A stretch of DNA of 64,000 bases from Streptomyces sp. HUAS ZL42 (GTDB lineage Bacteria; Actinomycetota; Actinomycetes; Streptomycetales; Streptomycetaceae): assembly GCF_040782645.1 (NCBI RefSeq), contig NZ_CP160403.1:1984001-2048000 (forward strand), in the 5' to 3' direction. Under the pieces are notes generated by a model. It did not search any database and was not told the origin of the DNA. It saw nothing but the letters and a program-made list of their open reading frames with translations. The number at the start of each line of letters is the position of its first letter. Within the stretch, counting starts at the first letter, position 1. A program made the translations under genes and the position numbers. Positions 1 through 11,540 of this stretch are shown one piece after another.

Positions 1-2
1 TC

Positions 3-1130
3 GAGAGGGCCAGGGCCCGTTACGGCAGCACGGTCGACCTCCAGGCCATCAAGATCGGCGGCTACTACCGCTCAAAGCTGATCACCACGATGGCCGGCGG
101 CGCCCACATCCCCGACATCGCGGGCCTCAAGGGCGAGGACATGGCGTCCTACCTGCCCAACGCCGAGCAGTTCGTGGACCTGCGCACGCTCGGCGCGGAC
201 AAGTACAGGCGCCGGTACCTGCCGTGGAAGTGGGACCAGGGCATCGCCGACGACGGCTCGATGGTCGGCTTCCCGATCGACTGCGGCCCCGTGGCGCACT
301 TCTACCAGTACGCCGTCTTCCGGAAGGCGGGACTCCCCCACGAGCCCGCCGACGTGTCCGCGGAACTGAACACCTGGGAGAAGTTCTTCGCTGCGGGCGA
401 GCAGCTCGGGAAGCGGATACCGGGGACGTATCTGCTCACCGACGTCAACGCCGTCTTCGAGAACGCGGTCCAGCAGGGCAGCAAGCGGTACGTCGACAAG
501 GACCGCCACTTCATCGGCGACCAGGACCATGTGCGCACCGCCTGGGCGCTCGCCGTGGAGGCCAAGCGGCGCAGGATCGTCTCGAACATCGTCAACGGGA
601 CGCCGGACCAGCTGTCGGCCATCGAGGAGGGGAAGCTGCCCAGCCAGCTGGGCGCCTCCTGGGCCACCAACGACATCAAGAACGGTGTGCCGAAGACCAA
701 GGGCAGATGGCGGGTGGCCGACATGCCCGTGCGGCCGTCCAACAACGGCGGCTCGTTCCTGTCGATCACCAAGGCGTGCCGGGATCCTGAGCAGGCCTTC
801 CGGATCATCACCTGGCTGCTCGACGCGGCCAACCAGGCGCAGGGCTTCGTCGACGCCGGGCTGTTCCCGTCCACTCCCGCCTCGTACGGCCTGAGGCAAC
901 TGCGCGAGCCCGACCCGTTCTTCGGCGGCCAGGTCACGATGGACGTCTTCGGGCCCGCCGCGCAGAAGATCGCGGTCGCCTACAACAGCCCGTACGACGT
1001 GGCGCTCGGGCAGCCGATCAAGGACGAGATCAAGAACGTCGGCGTCCTCGGCAAGGACCCGAAGAAGGCCTGGAGTGACGCCATGAGCAAGTGCCGGCGC
1101 ATCGCGAAGCATCTGGGGGTGAGCTACTGA
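3..1130 (+). CDS. ABC sugar transporter solute-binding protein (5' truncated)
   Basis: This is the C-terminal 375 residues of an extracellular solute-binding protein of the carbohydrate ABC type (family 1). The reading frame is open from the first bases of the window, so the signal peptide and lipobox lie outside it. The visible part has typical features of the family: GGAHIPDIAG near the domain-1 loop, alternating alpha/beta segments, and a late segment with GGSFLSITKACRDPEQAF, which in these proteins precedes the hinge. The stop overlaps the next start (TGATG at 1128-1132), so it is translationally coupled to two permeases and then a beta-galactosidase. The likely ligand is therefore a galactoside, but the ligand cannot be read from sequence. 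No ATPase gene is present in the operon; Streptomyces sugar importers usually share the MsiK ATPase (family knowledge). Confidence 0.9.
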   Translation, partial: ERARARYGSTVDLQAIKIGGYYRSKLITTMAGGAHIPDIAGLKGEDMASYLPNAEQFVDLRTLGADKYRRRYLPWKWDQGIADDGSMVGFPIDCGPVAHFYQYAVFRKAGLPHEPADVSAELNTWEKFFAAGEQLGKRIPGTYLLTDVNAVFENAVQQGSKRYVDKDRHFIGDQDHVRTAWALAVEAKRRRIVSNIVNGTPDQLSAIEEGKLPSQLGASWATNDIKNGVPKTKGRWRVADMPVRPSNNGGSFLSITKACRDPEQAFRIITWLLDAANQAQGFVDAGLFPSTPASYGLRQLREPDPFFGGQVTMDVFGPAAQKIAVAYNSPYDVALGQPIKDEIKNVGVLGKDPKKAWSDAMSKCRRIAKHLGVSY

Positions 1131-2095
1131 TGGCCACCCTCCCCGCACTGGAGAAGCCCTCGGCCACCGTGGCGGAAACGCCCGCCGCGCGGCCGAAGAA
1201 CGGCTTCCGGAAGTACTGGCACCTCTACGCCGCGATCTCCCCCTTCTACCTCCTCTTCCTGGTCTTCGGCCTGATTCCCGTCGGCTTCTCGCTCTACCTG
1301 TCGTTCCACCGCTGGGACGGCCTCGGCTCGATGGAGTGGGCCGGCCTCACGCAGTACCAGTACCTGCTGAGCGACTCCGACTTCTGGAACTCGATCGGGA
1401 CCACGATCACCATCTGGGCGCTCGCCACCTTCCCCATGATCTTCCTGGCGATGGTGACGGCCGTGATGCTCAACTCGGCGGTCCGCTTCAAGAACGTCTA
1501 CCGCTTCGCCTACTTCCTGCCGAACGTCACCTCGGTGGTGGCGATCGCGATCGTCTTCGGTTCGGTCTTCTCCACCAACTTCGGTCTGGTGAACGCCCTG
1601 TTGCAGGCCGTGGGCCTGGACCAGGTGGCGTGGCTGAACACGCCGTGGGGCATCAAGGTCGCCATCGCGACGCTGATGACCTGGCAGTGGACCGGCTACA
1701 ACGCGATCATCTTCCTCGCGGGGCTGCAGACCATCCCCGGCGATCTGTACGAGGCGGCGCGCATCGACGGCGCCGGGCCCGTGCAGACGTTCCTCCGGGT
1801 GACGCTGCCGCTGCTGCGGCCCACGCTGCTGTTCGTGCTCGTCGTCTCGACGGTCACGGGTCTGCAGAGCTTCTCCGAACCGCAGGTGCTGCTGCAGAAC
1901 ACCTCGAACGACTCGACGTTCTCGGGCGGTCCCGACCACGCGGGCCGGACGATGGTCCTCTACTTCTTCCAGCAGACCTTCGACAACAACGACTTCGGTT
2001 ACGGCGCCGCCGTGGCCTGGGGCATCTTCCTCGTCGTCGTCCTCTTCTCGATCATCAACTGGCGTCTGGTGCGGCGCCGGGGCGAAGAACAGTGA
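1130..2095 (+). CDS. Sugar ABC transporter permease, MalF type
   Basis: This 321-residue integral membrane protein is the first of two permease subunits. I start it at the ATG overlapping the upstream TGA; an earlier in-frame ATG at 1091 lies inside the binding-protein gene and would add only 13 non-family residues. About six hydrophobic segments are visible, beginning with a long one around residues 35-60 (PFYLLFLVFGLIPVGFSLYL). The EAA loop that docks on the ATPase is clear: YEAARIDGAGPVQTFLRVTL. The extended N-terminus before TM1 and a membrane domain that follows the MalF/UgpA pattern support the call. It pairs with the next gene to form the channel for the sugar imported with the adjacent binding protein. 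Confidence 0.93.
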   Translation: MATLPALEKPSATVAETPAARPKNGFRKYWHLYAAISPFYLLFLVFGLIPVGFSLYLSFHRWDGLGSMEWAGLTQYQYLLSDSDFWNSIGTTITIWALATFPMIFLAMVTAVMLNSAVRFKNVYRFAYFLPNVTSVVAIAIVFGSVFSTNFGLVNALLQAVGLDQVAWLNTPWGIKVAIATLMTWQWTGYNAIIFLAGLQTIPGDLYEAARIDGAGPVQTFLRVTLPLLRPTLLFVLVVSTVTGLQSFSEPQVLLQNTSNDSTFSGGPDHAGRTMVLYFFQQTFDNNDFGYGAAVAWGIFLVVVLFSIINWRLVRRRGEEQ

Positions 2096-2106
2096 GGCCG
2101 GTCAAA

Positions 2107-2942
2107 ATGGCATTCATAAAGGGCTCCGGGCGCCGGGGCATCGCCCTGCACGCGTCCCTGATCTTCGGCGTGCTGCTGTCGGCCTTCCCGTTCTACTGGG
2201 CCGTGATCATGTCGACGCACACGTCGAGCGAGATCTTCTCGTACCCGCCGAAGCTGCTGCCGGGCACGCACTTCCCGGAGAACGTCCGCCATCTCTTCGA
2301 CGCCATCGGCTTCTTCGGGTCGATGGGGAACTCGCTGCTGGTCGCGACGACGGTGACCCTCCTGGTGCTGTTCTTCGACTCACTGGCCGCGTTCGTCTTC
2401 GCCAAGTTCGAGTTCCCGGGCCGCCGGGTGCTGTTCGCGCTGCTGATGGTCATCTTCATGGTGCCGACGCAGCTCCAGGTCATCCCGCAGTTCGTGATCA
2501 TGGCGAAGATCGGCTGGATCGGTTCGATGACGGCGCTGATCGTGCCGGCGGCTGCCAACGCGTTCGGCATCTTCTGGATGCGCCAGTACATGAGGAGCGC
2601 CATCCACGACGAACTGCTCGACGCCTCCAGGCTCGACGGGGCCGGGTTCCTGCGCCAGTACTGGCACGTGGCGCTTCCGGTGGTCCGCCCGGGCCTCGCC
2701 TTCCTCGGCATCTTCACCTTCATGGGCCAGTGGAACGACTACGCCTGGCCGCTGATCGCCCTCACCGACCCCGGCAACGTCACCCTCCAGGTCGCGCTGT
2801 CCCAGCTCAACAGCGTCCACGGCACGACCGACTACGGCATGGTGATGACCGGCGCGCTCCTCGCCCTCGTCCCGCTGCTGGTCGTGTTCGCGGTCGGCGC
2901 CCGGCAGATCATCGGCGACCTCGCCAAGGGGGCGGTGCGCGG

Positions 2943-2946
<4 letters not shown>
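2107..2946 (+). CDS. Sugar ABC transporter permease, MalG type
   Basis: This is the second permease subunit, 279 residues, starting 11 bases after the preceding stop; the GAGG of gtgaggcc serves as ribosome binding site. It has about six membrane segments. The EAA loop reads LLDASRLDGAGFLRQYWHVA and is followed by LPVVRPG, as in MalG/LacG proteins. A PTQLQVIPQFVIM segment typical of the family precedes it. Its stop overlaps the start of the beta-galactosidase (ATGA at 2943-2946), so transporter and hydrolase are made together. Confidence 0.93.
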
Positions 2947-5867
<2,921 letters not shown>

Positions 5868-5909
5868 ACCCCCCACGCCTCAGTGTCACTTCTCTTCTAC
5901 GGAGCACAC

Positions 5910-7733
5910 ATGTGCACTTTGCATGAGCATGACCAGGACGAGGCCGCGCAGGCCGGAGCCGGACGACGCAGTTTCCTGCGGGCCACCGCACTGCTGGGCA
6001 CCGCCGCCGTGGCGGGTGTCGCGCTGCCGGCCGTGGCCGAGGCAGCGGAGAGCCTCTGGCGACCCGACCCGGACAGCCGGCGCTTCACGCTCGCCGTGAT
6101 GCCCGACACCCAGTACCTCTTCGACGGGCCGAGCATCGACAAGGCACCGGTCGAGGCGTCCCTGCGCTATCTGCTGGAACACGGCCGGGACGAGAACATC
6201 GTCTTCCTGTCCCACCTCGGCGACCTCACCCAGAACGGCGCCCAGGCCGAAGTCGCCGCGATCAGCGAGGCGTTCCGGCTGCTGGACCGGCGGGGAGTCG
6301 GCTACAGCGTCCTGGCCGGCAACCACGACGTGAGGTCGTCGACGGACGACCAGCGCGGCTCGACTCCGTATCTGGAGGCCTTCGGGCCGCAGCGGTTCAA
6401 GGGCAGCCCGACCTTCGGCGGCGCCTCCCTCGACGGCTACAACACCTTCCACCTGTTCAGGGCCGCAGGACGCGAGTGGATGGTCCTCGCCCTGGACTGG
6501 CGGCTGTCGGCGAAGGGATACGCCTGGGCCGAGCAGGTCATGGCCCGGCACCCGAAGACGCCCGTCATCCTCACCACACACGAACTGGTCGTCGAGGACG
6601 ACGCCCTGTCGGCGTACGGGTCGCAGCTGTGGGACCGCCTGATCGAGAACCACGACCAGATCTTCCTCACCCTCAACGGGCACTACTGGCCCGCCGCCCG
6701 CGCCACCCGCAAGAACATGGCCGGACATGACGTCCACCTTCACCTGACGAACTACCAGAACCGCTACTTCGGCGGCGCGGCGATGATCCGCCTCTACCGA
6801 TTCGACCTCGACCGGAACGTCATCGACGTCGAGACGGTCTCGCCGTGGATCCTGGGCCGGGCCGCGACGGGGCTCAACGAACTGGAGCGGCAGGAGATCG
6901 AGCTGAGCGGCGACGGTGACCGGTTCTCCGTCGAGATCGACTTCGCGGACCGCTTCTCCGGATTCGCCCCGGTGCCCGACCGTCCCGCCCGGCCCGCCTC
7001 GCAGGTCGTCATCCCCGGCACGGTGGCGTACTGGCGCTTCGAGTCGCCCGCCGCCGGCACCGTCCGCGACCTCTCCGGGCAGGGCAACGACCTCTCCCTG
7101 GTCACGGTGGGCGGCGGCAAGCTGGGCTGGTCGCCGGACCACCACCCCGAGCAGCCCGGCCACGGCAGCCTGGAGTTCCAGGGCTACAAGTCGCCGCTGA
7201 AGGGGGCGTACCTGCGCACGGTCGACGGCGCACCGCTCAACTCGGCCACCTTCCCGAACGGTTACACCATCGAGGCCTTCTACCGCCTCCCCGCCGACTG
7301 GGACCCCGCCCACAACTCCTGGTCGGGCCTGGTCGGCCGCACCGGCACGGGTGGCGCCGCCGGCAAGACCGCCGACGACCCCGACGAGCCGCTCGCCACG
7401 CTGTCCCTGTCGAACGACCGCGAGCCGCAGTGGGCGATGCGCCCGCTGAATCAGGAGGGCATCGCCACCAACTGGGGCCAGGAGACCCCGCTGGAGACCT
7501 GGTGGCACCTGGCGGTCGTCAACGACGGCGAGCACACCACGCTCTACGTCGAGGGCTGCCCCGTCGTGCGCAACCCGAAGGCGGCCGCCGTCGGCATCAC
7601 CTCCGTCGGCCTTGCGTGGCTGCTCGGCGGCTACGAGTACGGCGGGCAGCTCGACCAGATCCTGTACGGCCGGCTCGGTGACGTCCGCATCGTCGAACGG
7701 GCGCTGCCCGTCACCTCCTTCATGAACCACTGA
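5910..7733 (+). CDS. Tat-secreted calcineurin-like metallophosphoesterase with C-terminal LamG domain
   Basis: This 607-residue protein has a twin-arginine signal (RRSFLR at residues 19-24, then a hydrophobic stretch ending AVAEA), so it should be exported folded. I chose ATG 5910, preceded by GGAG; a GTG at 5883 is also in frame. Metallophosphoesterase motifs are present in order: MPDTQ (residues 64-68), GDLTQNG (104-110), GNHD (137-140), and later TTHE and NGHYW histidines for the second metal. From about residue 370 (VAYWRFES) to the end it is a LamG/concanavalin-like jelly roll, often a glycan-binding module. It lies 42 bases after lacZ in the same operon, suggesting that it removes phosphate or splits a phosphodiester from a glycan outside the cell before import. 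The substrate is unknown. Confidence 0.85.
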   Translation: MCTLHEHDQDEAAQAGAGRRSFLRATALLGTAAVAGVALPAVAEAAESLWRPDPDSRRFTLAVMPDTQYLFDGPSIDKAPVEASLRYLLEHGRDENIVFLSHLGDLTQNGAQAEVAAISEAFRLLDRRGVGYSVLAGNHDVRSSTDDQRGSTPYLEAFGPQRFKGSPTFGGASLDGYNTFHLFRAAGREWMVLALDWRLSAKGYAWAEQVMARHPKTPVILTTHELVVEDDALSAYGSQLWDRLIENHDQIFLTLNGHYWPAARATRKNMAGHDVHLHLTNYQNRYFGGAAMIRLYRFDLDRNVIDVETVSPWILGRAATGLNELERQEIELSGDGDRFSVEIDFADRFSGFAPVPDRPARPASQVVIPGTVAYWRFESPAAGTVRDLSGQGNDLSLVTVGGGKLGWSPDHHPEQPGHGSLEFQGYKSPLKGAYLRTVDGAPLNSATFPNGYTIEAFYRLPADWDPAHNSWSGLVGRTGTGGAAGKTADDPDEPLATLSLSNDREPQWAMRPLNQEGIATNWGQETPLETWWHLAVVNDGEHTTLYVEGCPVVRNPKAAAVGITSVGLAWLLGGYEYGGQLDQILYGRLGDVRIVERALPVTSFMNH

Positions 7734-7751
7734 TCCTTCATGAACCACTGA
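7716..7751 (+). repeat. 18-bp perfect tandem duplication across a stop codon
   Basis: The 18 bases tccttcatgaaccactga occur twice head to tail (7716-7733 and 7734-7751). The first copy encodes the last residues SFMNH and the stop of the metallophosphoesterase; the second copy is untranslated and sits just before the ribosome binding site of the next gene. It looks like a recent slippage or recombination product and does not alter either protein. Confidence 0.95.
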
Positions 7752-7767
7752 CTTGTCGAGGACCACC

Positions 7768-9435
7768 ATGACCGAGCAGCAGCTGCCCGTCTGGGCCGAC
7801 CCGTCCTTCCCGCCCGCCGCCCTCGACGCCCAGGGGGTGTCGAGACGCCAACTTCTCCGCCGCGCAGGTCTGTTCGGCGCCGCCTTCGCCCTCGGGTCGG
7901 CGGCCACACCGGCCCTCGCCGCCTCGCAGCCGGGCTTCGGCGGGGACGACCCGCGCCTCGCCTACCTCGTCGGCGACCACCACGTCCACTCCGTCTACAG
8001 CCACGACGCCAAGTACACGTTCTCCCAGCAGGCCCAGGCTGCCGCCCGGTACGGCCTGGACTGGATGGTCTTCAACGAGCACTCCAACTTCGGGCACGCC
8101 CACCACGGCGCCGCGCTCGAGCACCAGGAGATCCTCAAGGCCCGCGCCGAGAACCCGCGCCAGCTGATCTTCCAGGGCCTGGAGTGGTACATCCCGGCCG
8201 CCGAGCACTGCACGGTGTTCGCCGCACCCGGCCCCCACGAGGTCGACCTGCTCACGCAGTTCGAGCTCGCCTACGACGGCAAGCTGCTCGGCTACACCGA
8301 CGGCTCCGCAGGCGGCACGGACACCGCCCGCAACGAGGCCCACGCCGTCAAGGCCATCAAGTGGCTGGCCGAGCAGCGCCGCACCGGTTACGTCGACGAC
8401 GTCCTCGTCCTCGCCAACCACCCGCTGCGCCTCGGCATCGACTCCCCGCACGAGATGCGCAACTGGCGCGACGCGGCCCCCGAGATCATGATCGGCATGG
8501 AGGGCGCGCCCGGCGCCCAGGGCGCCGCCATCCCCGGCTGGCGCGGTGCGACGTCGATCCGCGGCGAGTACGAGAACAGGCCGTCGGCGCAGTCCTGGGC
8601 GGGCTACCCGGCGGACGCCTACCTGACCTACGGCGGCTTCGACTGGGCGACCGCGACCGTCGGCGGGCTGTGGGACTCGATGCTGGCCGAGGGCCGGCTG
8701 TTCTCGATCACCACCAACTCCGACAACCACCGCACCGTCTTCGACACCTGGAAGAACGGCGACTGGCCCGCCGGGCAGAACTTCGACAACACCGGCAGGC
8801 TGCCCGACCCGGTCGACACCGACACCCCGCAGCCGGGCAGCGACTTCTGGCCCGGCGAGTTCAGCCGCACCCACGTCGGCGTAACGGGCTACGGCTACCG
8901 CGCCGTGATGGCGGGCCTGCGCGCGGGCCGGGTCTGGCTCGATCACGGGCACCTGCTCGACGGGCTCGACGTGCGGCTGAAGCGGGACTGCGACGCGGGC
9001 CGGGGCGTCACGCTGGGCGGGCGGCTCCGCGTCCGCAAGGGCGAGAAGATCACGCTGTACGTGACGGTGACGACCGCCTCCCGGGCCAACCCGCACGGAA
9101 TCCTGCCCCAGTTGGCGCACATGGACGTGATCCGGGGCGCGGTGCGCGGACCGGTGGCCGACCGGGACACCTGGCGGGCGCCCGACACGAAGGTCGTCCT
9201 GTCGAAGGACGTGTCGGGACGGCAGGGGACGTACACCCTGCGCATCCCGCTGACCGCCGGGGACGAGTCCTTCTACGTCCGGCTGCGCGGCGGCGACGGC
9301 AACAGGAACGGAACCGGTTACCTCGGCGCGTCGATCGACCCGCACGGACCGATCCCGCACGAGCCGGGCAATGGCGACCCGTGGGCGGACACCTGGTTCT
9401 ACTCGAACCCCGTCTTCGTGGACGTCATGGGCTGA
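7768..9435 (+). CDS. Tat-secreted PHP-domain phosphohydrolase (CehA/McbA-like)
   Basis: This 555-residue protein has a twin-arginine signal (SRRQLL at 25-30, then GLFGAAFALGSAATPALA). The mature part begins a PHP metal-hydrolase fold: GDHHVHSVYSH (69-79), NEHSNFGH, GLEW, ANHP and TTNSDNH supply the His/Asp/Glu metal ligands expected for PHP/CehA-McbA enzymes. The start ATG 7768 is preceded by GAGG; a TTG at 7753 is in frame but lies upstream of that site. The C-terminal third is a beta-rich domain of unknown role. As the last gene of the galactoside operon, it is the second exported phospho-hydrolase in a row. The family can attack phosphodiesters or carbamate-like bonds; the true substrate is not known. 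Confidence 0.8.
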   Translation: MTEQQLPVWADPSFPPAALDAQGVSRRQLLRRAGLFGAAFALGSAATPALAASQPGFGGDDPRLAYLVGDHHVHSVYSHDAKYTFSQQAQAAARYGLDWMVFNEHSNFGHAHHGAALEHQEILKARAENPRQLIFQGLEWYIPAAEHCTVFAAPGPHEVDLLTQFELAYDGKLLGYTDGSAGGTDTARNEAHAVKAIKWLAEQRRTGYVDDVLVLANHPLRLGIDSPHEMRNWRDAAPEIMIGMEGAPGAQGAAIPGWRGATSIRGEYENRPSAQSWAGYPADAYLTYGGFDWATATVGGLWDSMLAEGRLFSITTNSDNHRTVFDTWKNGDWPAGQNFDNTGRLPDPVDTDTPQPGSDFWPGEFSRTHVGVTGYGYRAVMAGLRAGRVWLDHGHLLDGLDVRLKRDCDAGRGVTLGGRLRVRKGEKITLYVTVTTASRANPHGILPQLAHMDVIRGAVRGPVADRDTWRAPDTKVVLSKDVSGRQGTYTLRIPLTAGDESFYVRLRGGDGNRNGTGYLGASIDPHGPIPHEPGNGDPWADTWFYSNPVFVDVMG

Positions 9436-9454
9436 AGCCTCCCCGAAAGGGGTC

Positions 9455-9502
9455 GCGGGACCGTTTCGACGTTTCGGCTGCGCCGCGCCACAACGGTCCC
9501 GC
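9455..9502. terminator. Candidate bidirectional terminator between convergent genes
   Basis: Inverted repeat gcgggaccgtt (9455-9465) pairs with aacggtcccgc (9492-9502). It lies in the 111-base gap between the convergent PHP gene and the MaoC gene, where a shared terminator is expected. There is no U-tract, as is common in Streptomyces. Confidence 0.65.
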
Positions 9503-9546
9503 AGCTCCTCACAACGAGCGCCCCGACGGCACTGCCGGCGGGAGCC

Positions 9547-10002
9547 CTAGGCGTAGAACCGCGACAGGCTCTGCAGAACCGCCGCCGGCTTGGCACCGCC
9601 CTCGATCTCGATGGTGCCGTCCACGGTGATCTGCACGCCGCCCGGCACCTCCTCGACCTCGGCGAGCTTTCCGACCAGCCGGATGCGGGAGCCGACCTTC
9701 ACCGGGGAGGGGAAACGCACCTTGTTCAGGCCGTAGTTGACCTTGGTCGTGACGCCCTGGACGTCCAGCAGTTCGGTGAAGAGGGGGATGAAGAGGGAGA
9801 GGGTGAGGTAGCCGTGGGCGATCGGGGCGCCGAAGGGGCCCTCGGCGGCCTTCTCCGGGTCCACGTGGATCCACTGGTGGTCGCCCGTGGCATCGGCGAA
9901 GGTGTTGATGCGCTCCTGGGTGATCTCGATCCACTCACTGGTGCCCAGGTCGCTGCCGGCGAGCTTCTTCAGTTCGTCGAGACCGTTGACGGTGATGCTC
10001 AT
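9547..10002 (-). CDS. MaoC-like (R)-specific enoyl-CoA hydratase
   Basis: This 151-residue single hot-dog domain protein hydrates trans-2-enoyl-CoA to (R)-3-hydroxyacyl-CoA. The hydratase-2 motif is present: FADATGDHQWIHVD with the catalytic Asp/His, followed by GPFGAPIAHGYLTLSL, which closes the acyl tunnel. The start ATG has a clear upstream GAGGAA. It is the last gene of a four-gene minus-strand cluster (SDR, amidohydrolase, acyl-CoA ligase, MaoC). In that set, ligase, hydratase and SDR can make a beta-oxidation-like round on an activated acid. Confidence 0.9.
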   Translation of the reverse strand: MSITVNGLDELKKLAGSDLGTSEWIEITQERINTFADATGDHQWIHVDPEKAAEGPFGAPIAHGYLTLSLFIPLFTELLDVQGVTTKVNYGLNKVRFPSPVKVGSRIRLVGKLAEVEEVPGGVQITVDGTIEIEGGAKPAAVLQSLSRFYA

Positions 10003-10024
10003 TTACTGTTCCTCACTTGAGAAC

Positions 10025-11530
10025 TTAGGAGTTGTTGCCGTACCGGGAGCGCACCCGGGCCTTGAGGAGCTTTCCGGAGGCGGTGCGCGGGAGTTCGTCC
10101 GCGAGGACCACCGACTTCGGGATCTTGTACTTGGCGAGGCGGCCGGCCAGCGAGGCCAGCACCTCGTCGGGGTCCAGCGAGGCCCCTTCGCGCGGCACGA
10201 CGACCGCGCGCGGCACCTCACCCCACTTGTCGTCCGGCACGCCGATGACCGCGCACTCGACGATGTCCGGGTGGGCGAGGAGCAGGTCCTCGATCTCGGC
10301 GGGGTAGATGTTCTCGCCACCCGAGATGATCATGTCCTTGATGCGGTCGACGATGTGGACGTAGCCGTCCTCGTCGACACGGGCCGCGTCCCCGCTGCGG
10401 AACCAGCCGTCGGCGAAGGAGGCGGCCGTTTCCTCGGGCAACCCCCAGTAGCCGGGCATGACGTGCGGTCCGCGGACGACGACCTCGCCGGTCTCGCCGA
10501 CGTCGACGGGGGTCATGTCCGGCCGGACCACCCGTACGTCGCTGAAGAAGTGCTGCACTCCGGCCGACCCCGCCTTGCTGACCGCGTGTTCCGCGTCCAG
10601 GAACAGCGTGCCGGGGGACGCCTCCGTCATGCCGTAGCCCTGGAGGAACGTGAGTCCGCGCTCCTGGTACGCGGCGATCAGCGGCGTCGAGACCGGGGAG
10701 CCGCCGCAGGTCAGGATCCGCAGGGAGGACAGGTCGGCGTCCTTCCAGCGCGGATGCCGGGCCACCTGCTCGAACATCGTCGGCACCCCGAACATGAAGG
10801 TGATGCGGTGCCGTTCGATCAGATCGAAGGTGACCGAGGGGTCGAACGCCTCGACCAGGACGCAGGTGCCGCCCTTGAGCAGGACCGGGAGCGTCAGCAT
10901 GTTCAGGCCGGCCGTGTGGAACAACGGGGCCGAGACCAGGGCGCGTTCGTCGGCGATCAGGTCGGTGTCGACCAGGACGTTGATCGCGTTCCAGGTCAGG
11001 TTGCCGTGCGTGAGCATCGCGCCCTTGGGGCGGCCCGTCGTCCCCGAGGTGTACATGATGATGCAGGTGTCGTCGGGGGTGACCGGTGTGTCGATCGGCT
11101 CGTCGGACGCCGACGCCAGTGCCTCCTCGTACTCGGTGCCGACCTCGACGTACGTACGGACGTCGGTGTGGCCGGGCAGTCCGGCGACCAGACCCGCGTG
11201 CGAGGGGCCGTAGACGAGGGCCTTGGCGCCGGAGTCGGCGAGCTGGTAGGCGATCTCCGGGCCCGCGAGGCGGGTGTTGAGCGGGACGAAGACCGCGCCG
11301 AGCGTGCCGGCCGCGAACAGGGTCTCCAGGTAGGAGGGGTGGTTGGGGCCCAGGTAGGCGATGCGGTCGCCGCGCCGGACGCCCCGCTCGCGCAGGGCGT
11401 GGGCGAGACGGGTGGTGCGGTGGTACAGCGTCCCGTAGTCGACGGACGTGTCGCCGTGGATCAGGGCGGTGCGGTGGGGGGTCTTGCGGGCCCGGCGTGC
11501 GGGCCACGACCCCAGTCCCTCGTTGCGCAT
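10025..11530 (-). CDS. Acyl-CoA synthetase (AMP-forming, FadD-like)
   Basis: This 501-residue ANL-superfamily ligase activates a carboxylic acid with ATP and CoA. The P-loop-like core is MYTSGTTGRPKG (residues 159-170). Other family motifs are visible: GYGMTEASPG, then FRSGDAARVDEDGYVHIVDR with the hinge Asp, and near the C-terminus RTASGKLLK with the catalytic Lys. The length matches medium/long-chain acid ligases and FadD3-like enzymes. The start ATG is preceded by AAGGGG. Its acid substrate is unknown; the neighbouring decarboxylase-type amidohydrolase and MarR/IclR regulators lean towards an aromatic or cyclic acid (inference). Confidence 0.92.
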   Translation of the reverse strand: MRNEGLGSWPARRARKTPHRTALIHGDTSVDYGTLYHRTTRLAHALRERGVRRGDRIAYLGPNHPSYLETLFAAGTLGAVFVPLNTRLAGPEIAYQLADSGAKALVYGPSHAGLVAGLPGHTDVRTYVEVGTEYEEALASASDEPIDTPVTPDDTCIIMYTSGTTGRPKGAMLTHGNLTWNAINVLVDTDLIADERALVSAPLFHTAGLNMLTLPVLLKGGTCVLVEAFDPSVTFDLIERHRITFMFGVPTMFEQVARHPRWKDADLSSLRILTCGGSPVSTPLIAAYQERGLTFLQGYGMTEASPGTLFLDAEHAVSKAGSAGVQHFFSDVRVVRPDMTPVDVGETGEVVVRGPHVMPGYWGLPEETAASFADGWFRSGDAARVDEDGYVHIVDRIKDMIISGGENIYPAEIEDLLLAHPDIVECAVIGVPDDKWGEVPRAVVVPREGASLDPDEVLASLAGRLAKYKIPKSVVLADELPRTASGKLLKARVRSRYGNNS

Positions 11531-11540
11531 CAGTGGCCCC

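Noticed and set aside
72..1148. Long minus-strand open frame opposite the binding protein
   Set aside because: It is a GC-skew shadow: no family resemblance, and it is rich in Arg/Val/Gly repeats, while the plus strand has a clear solute-binding protein.
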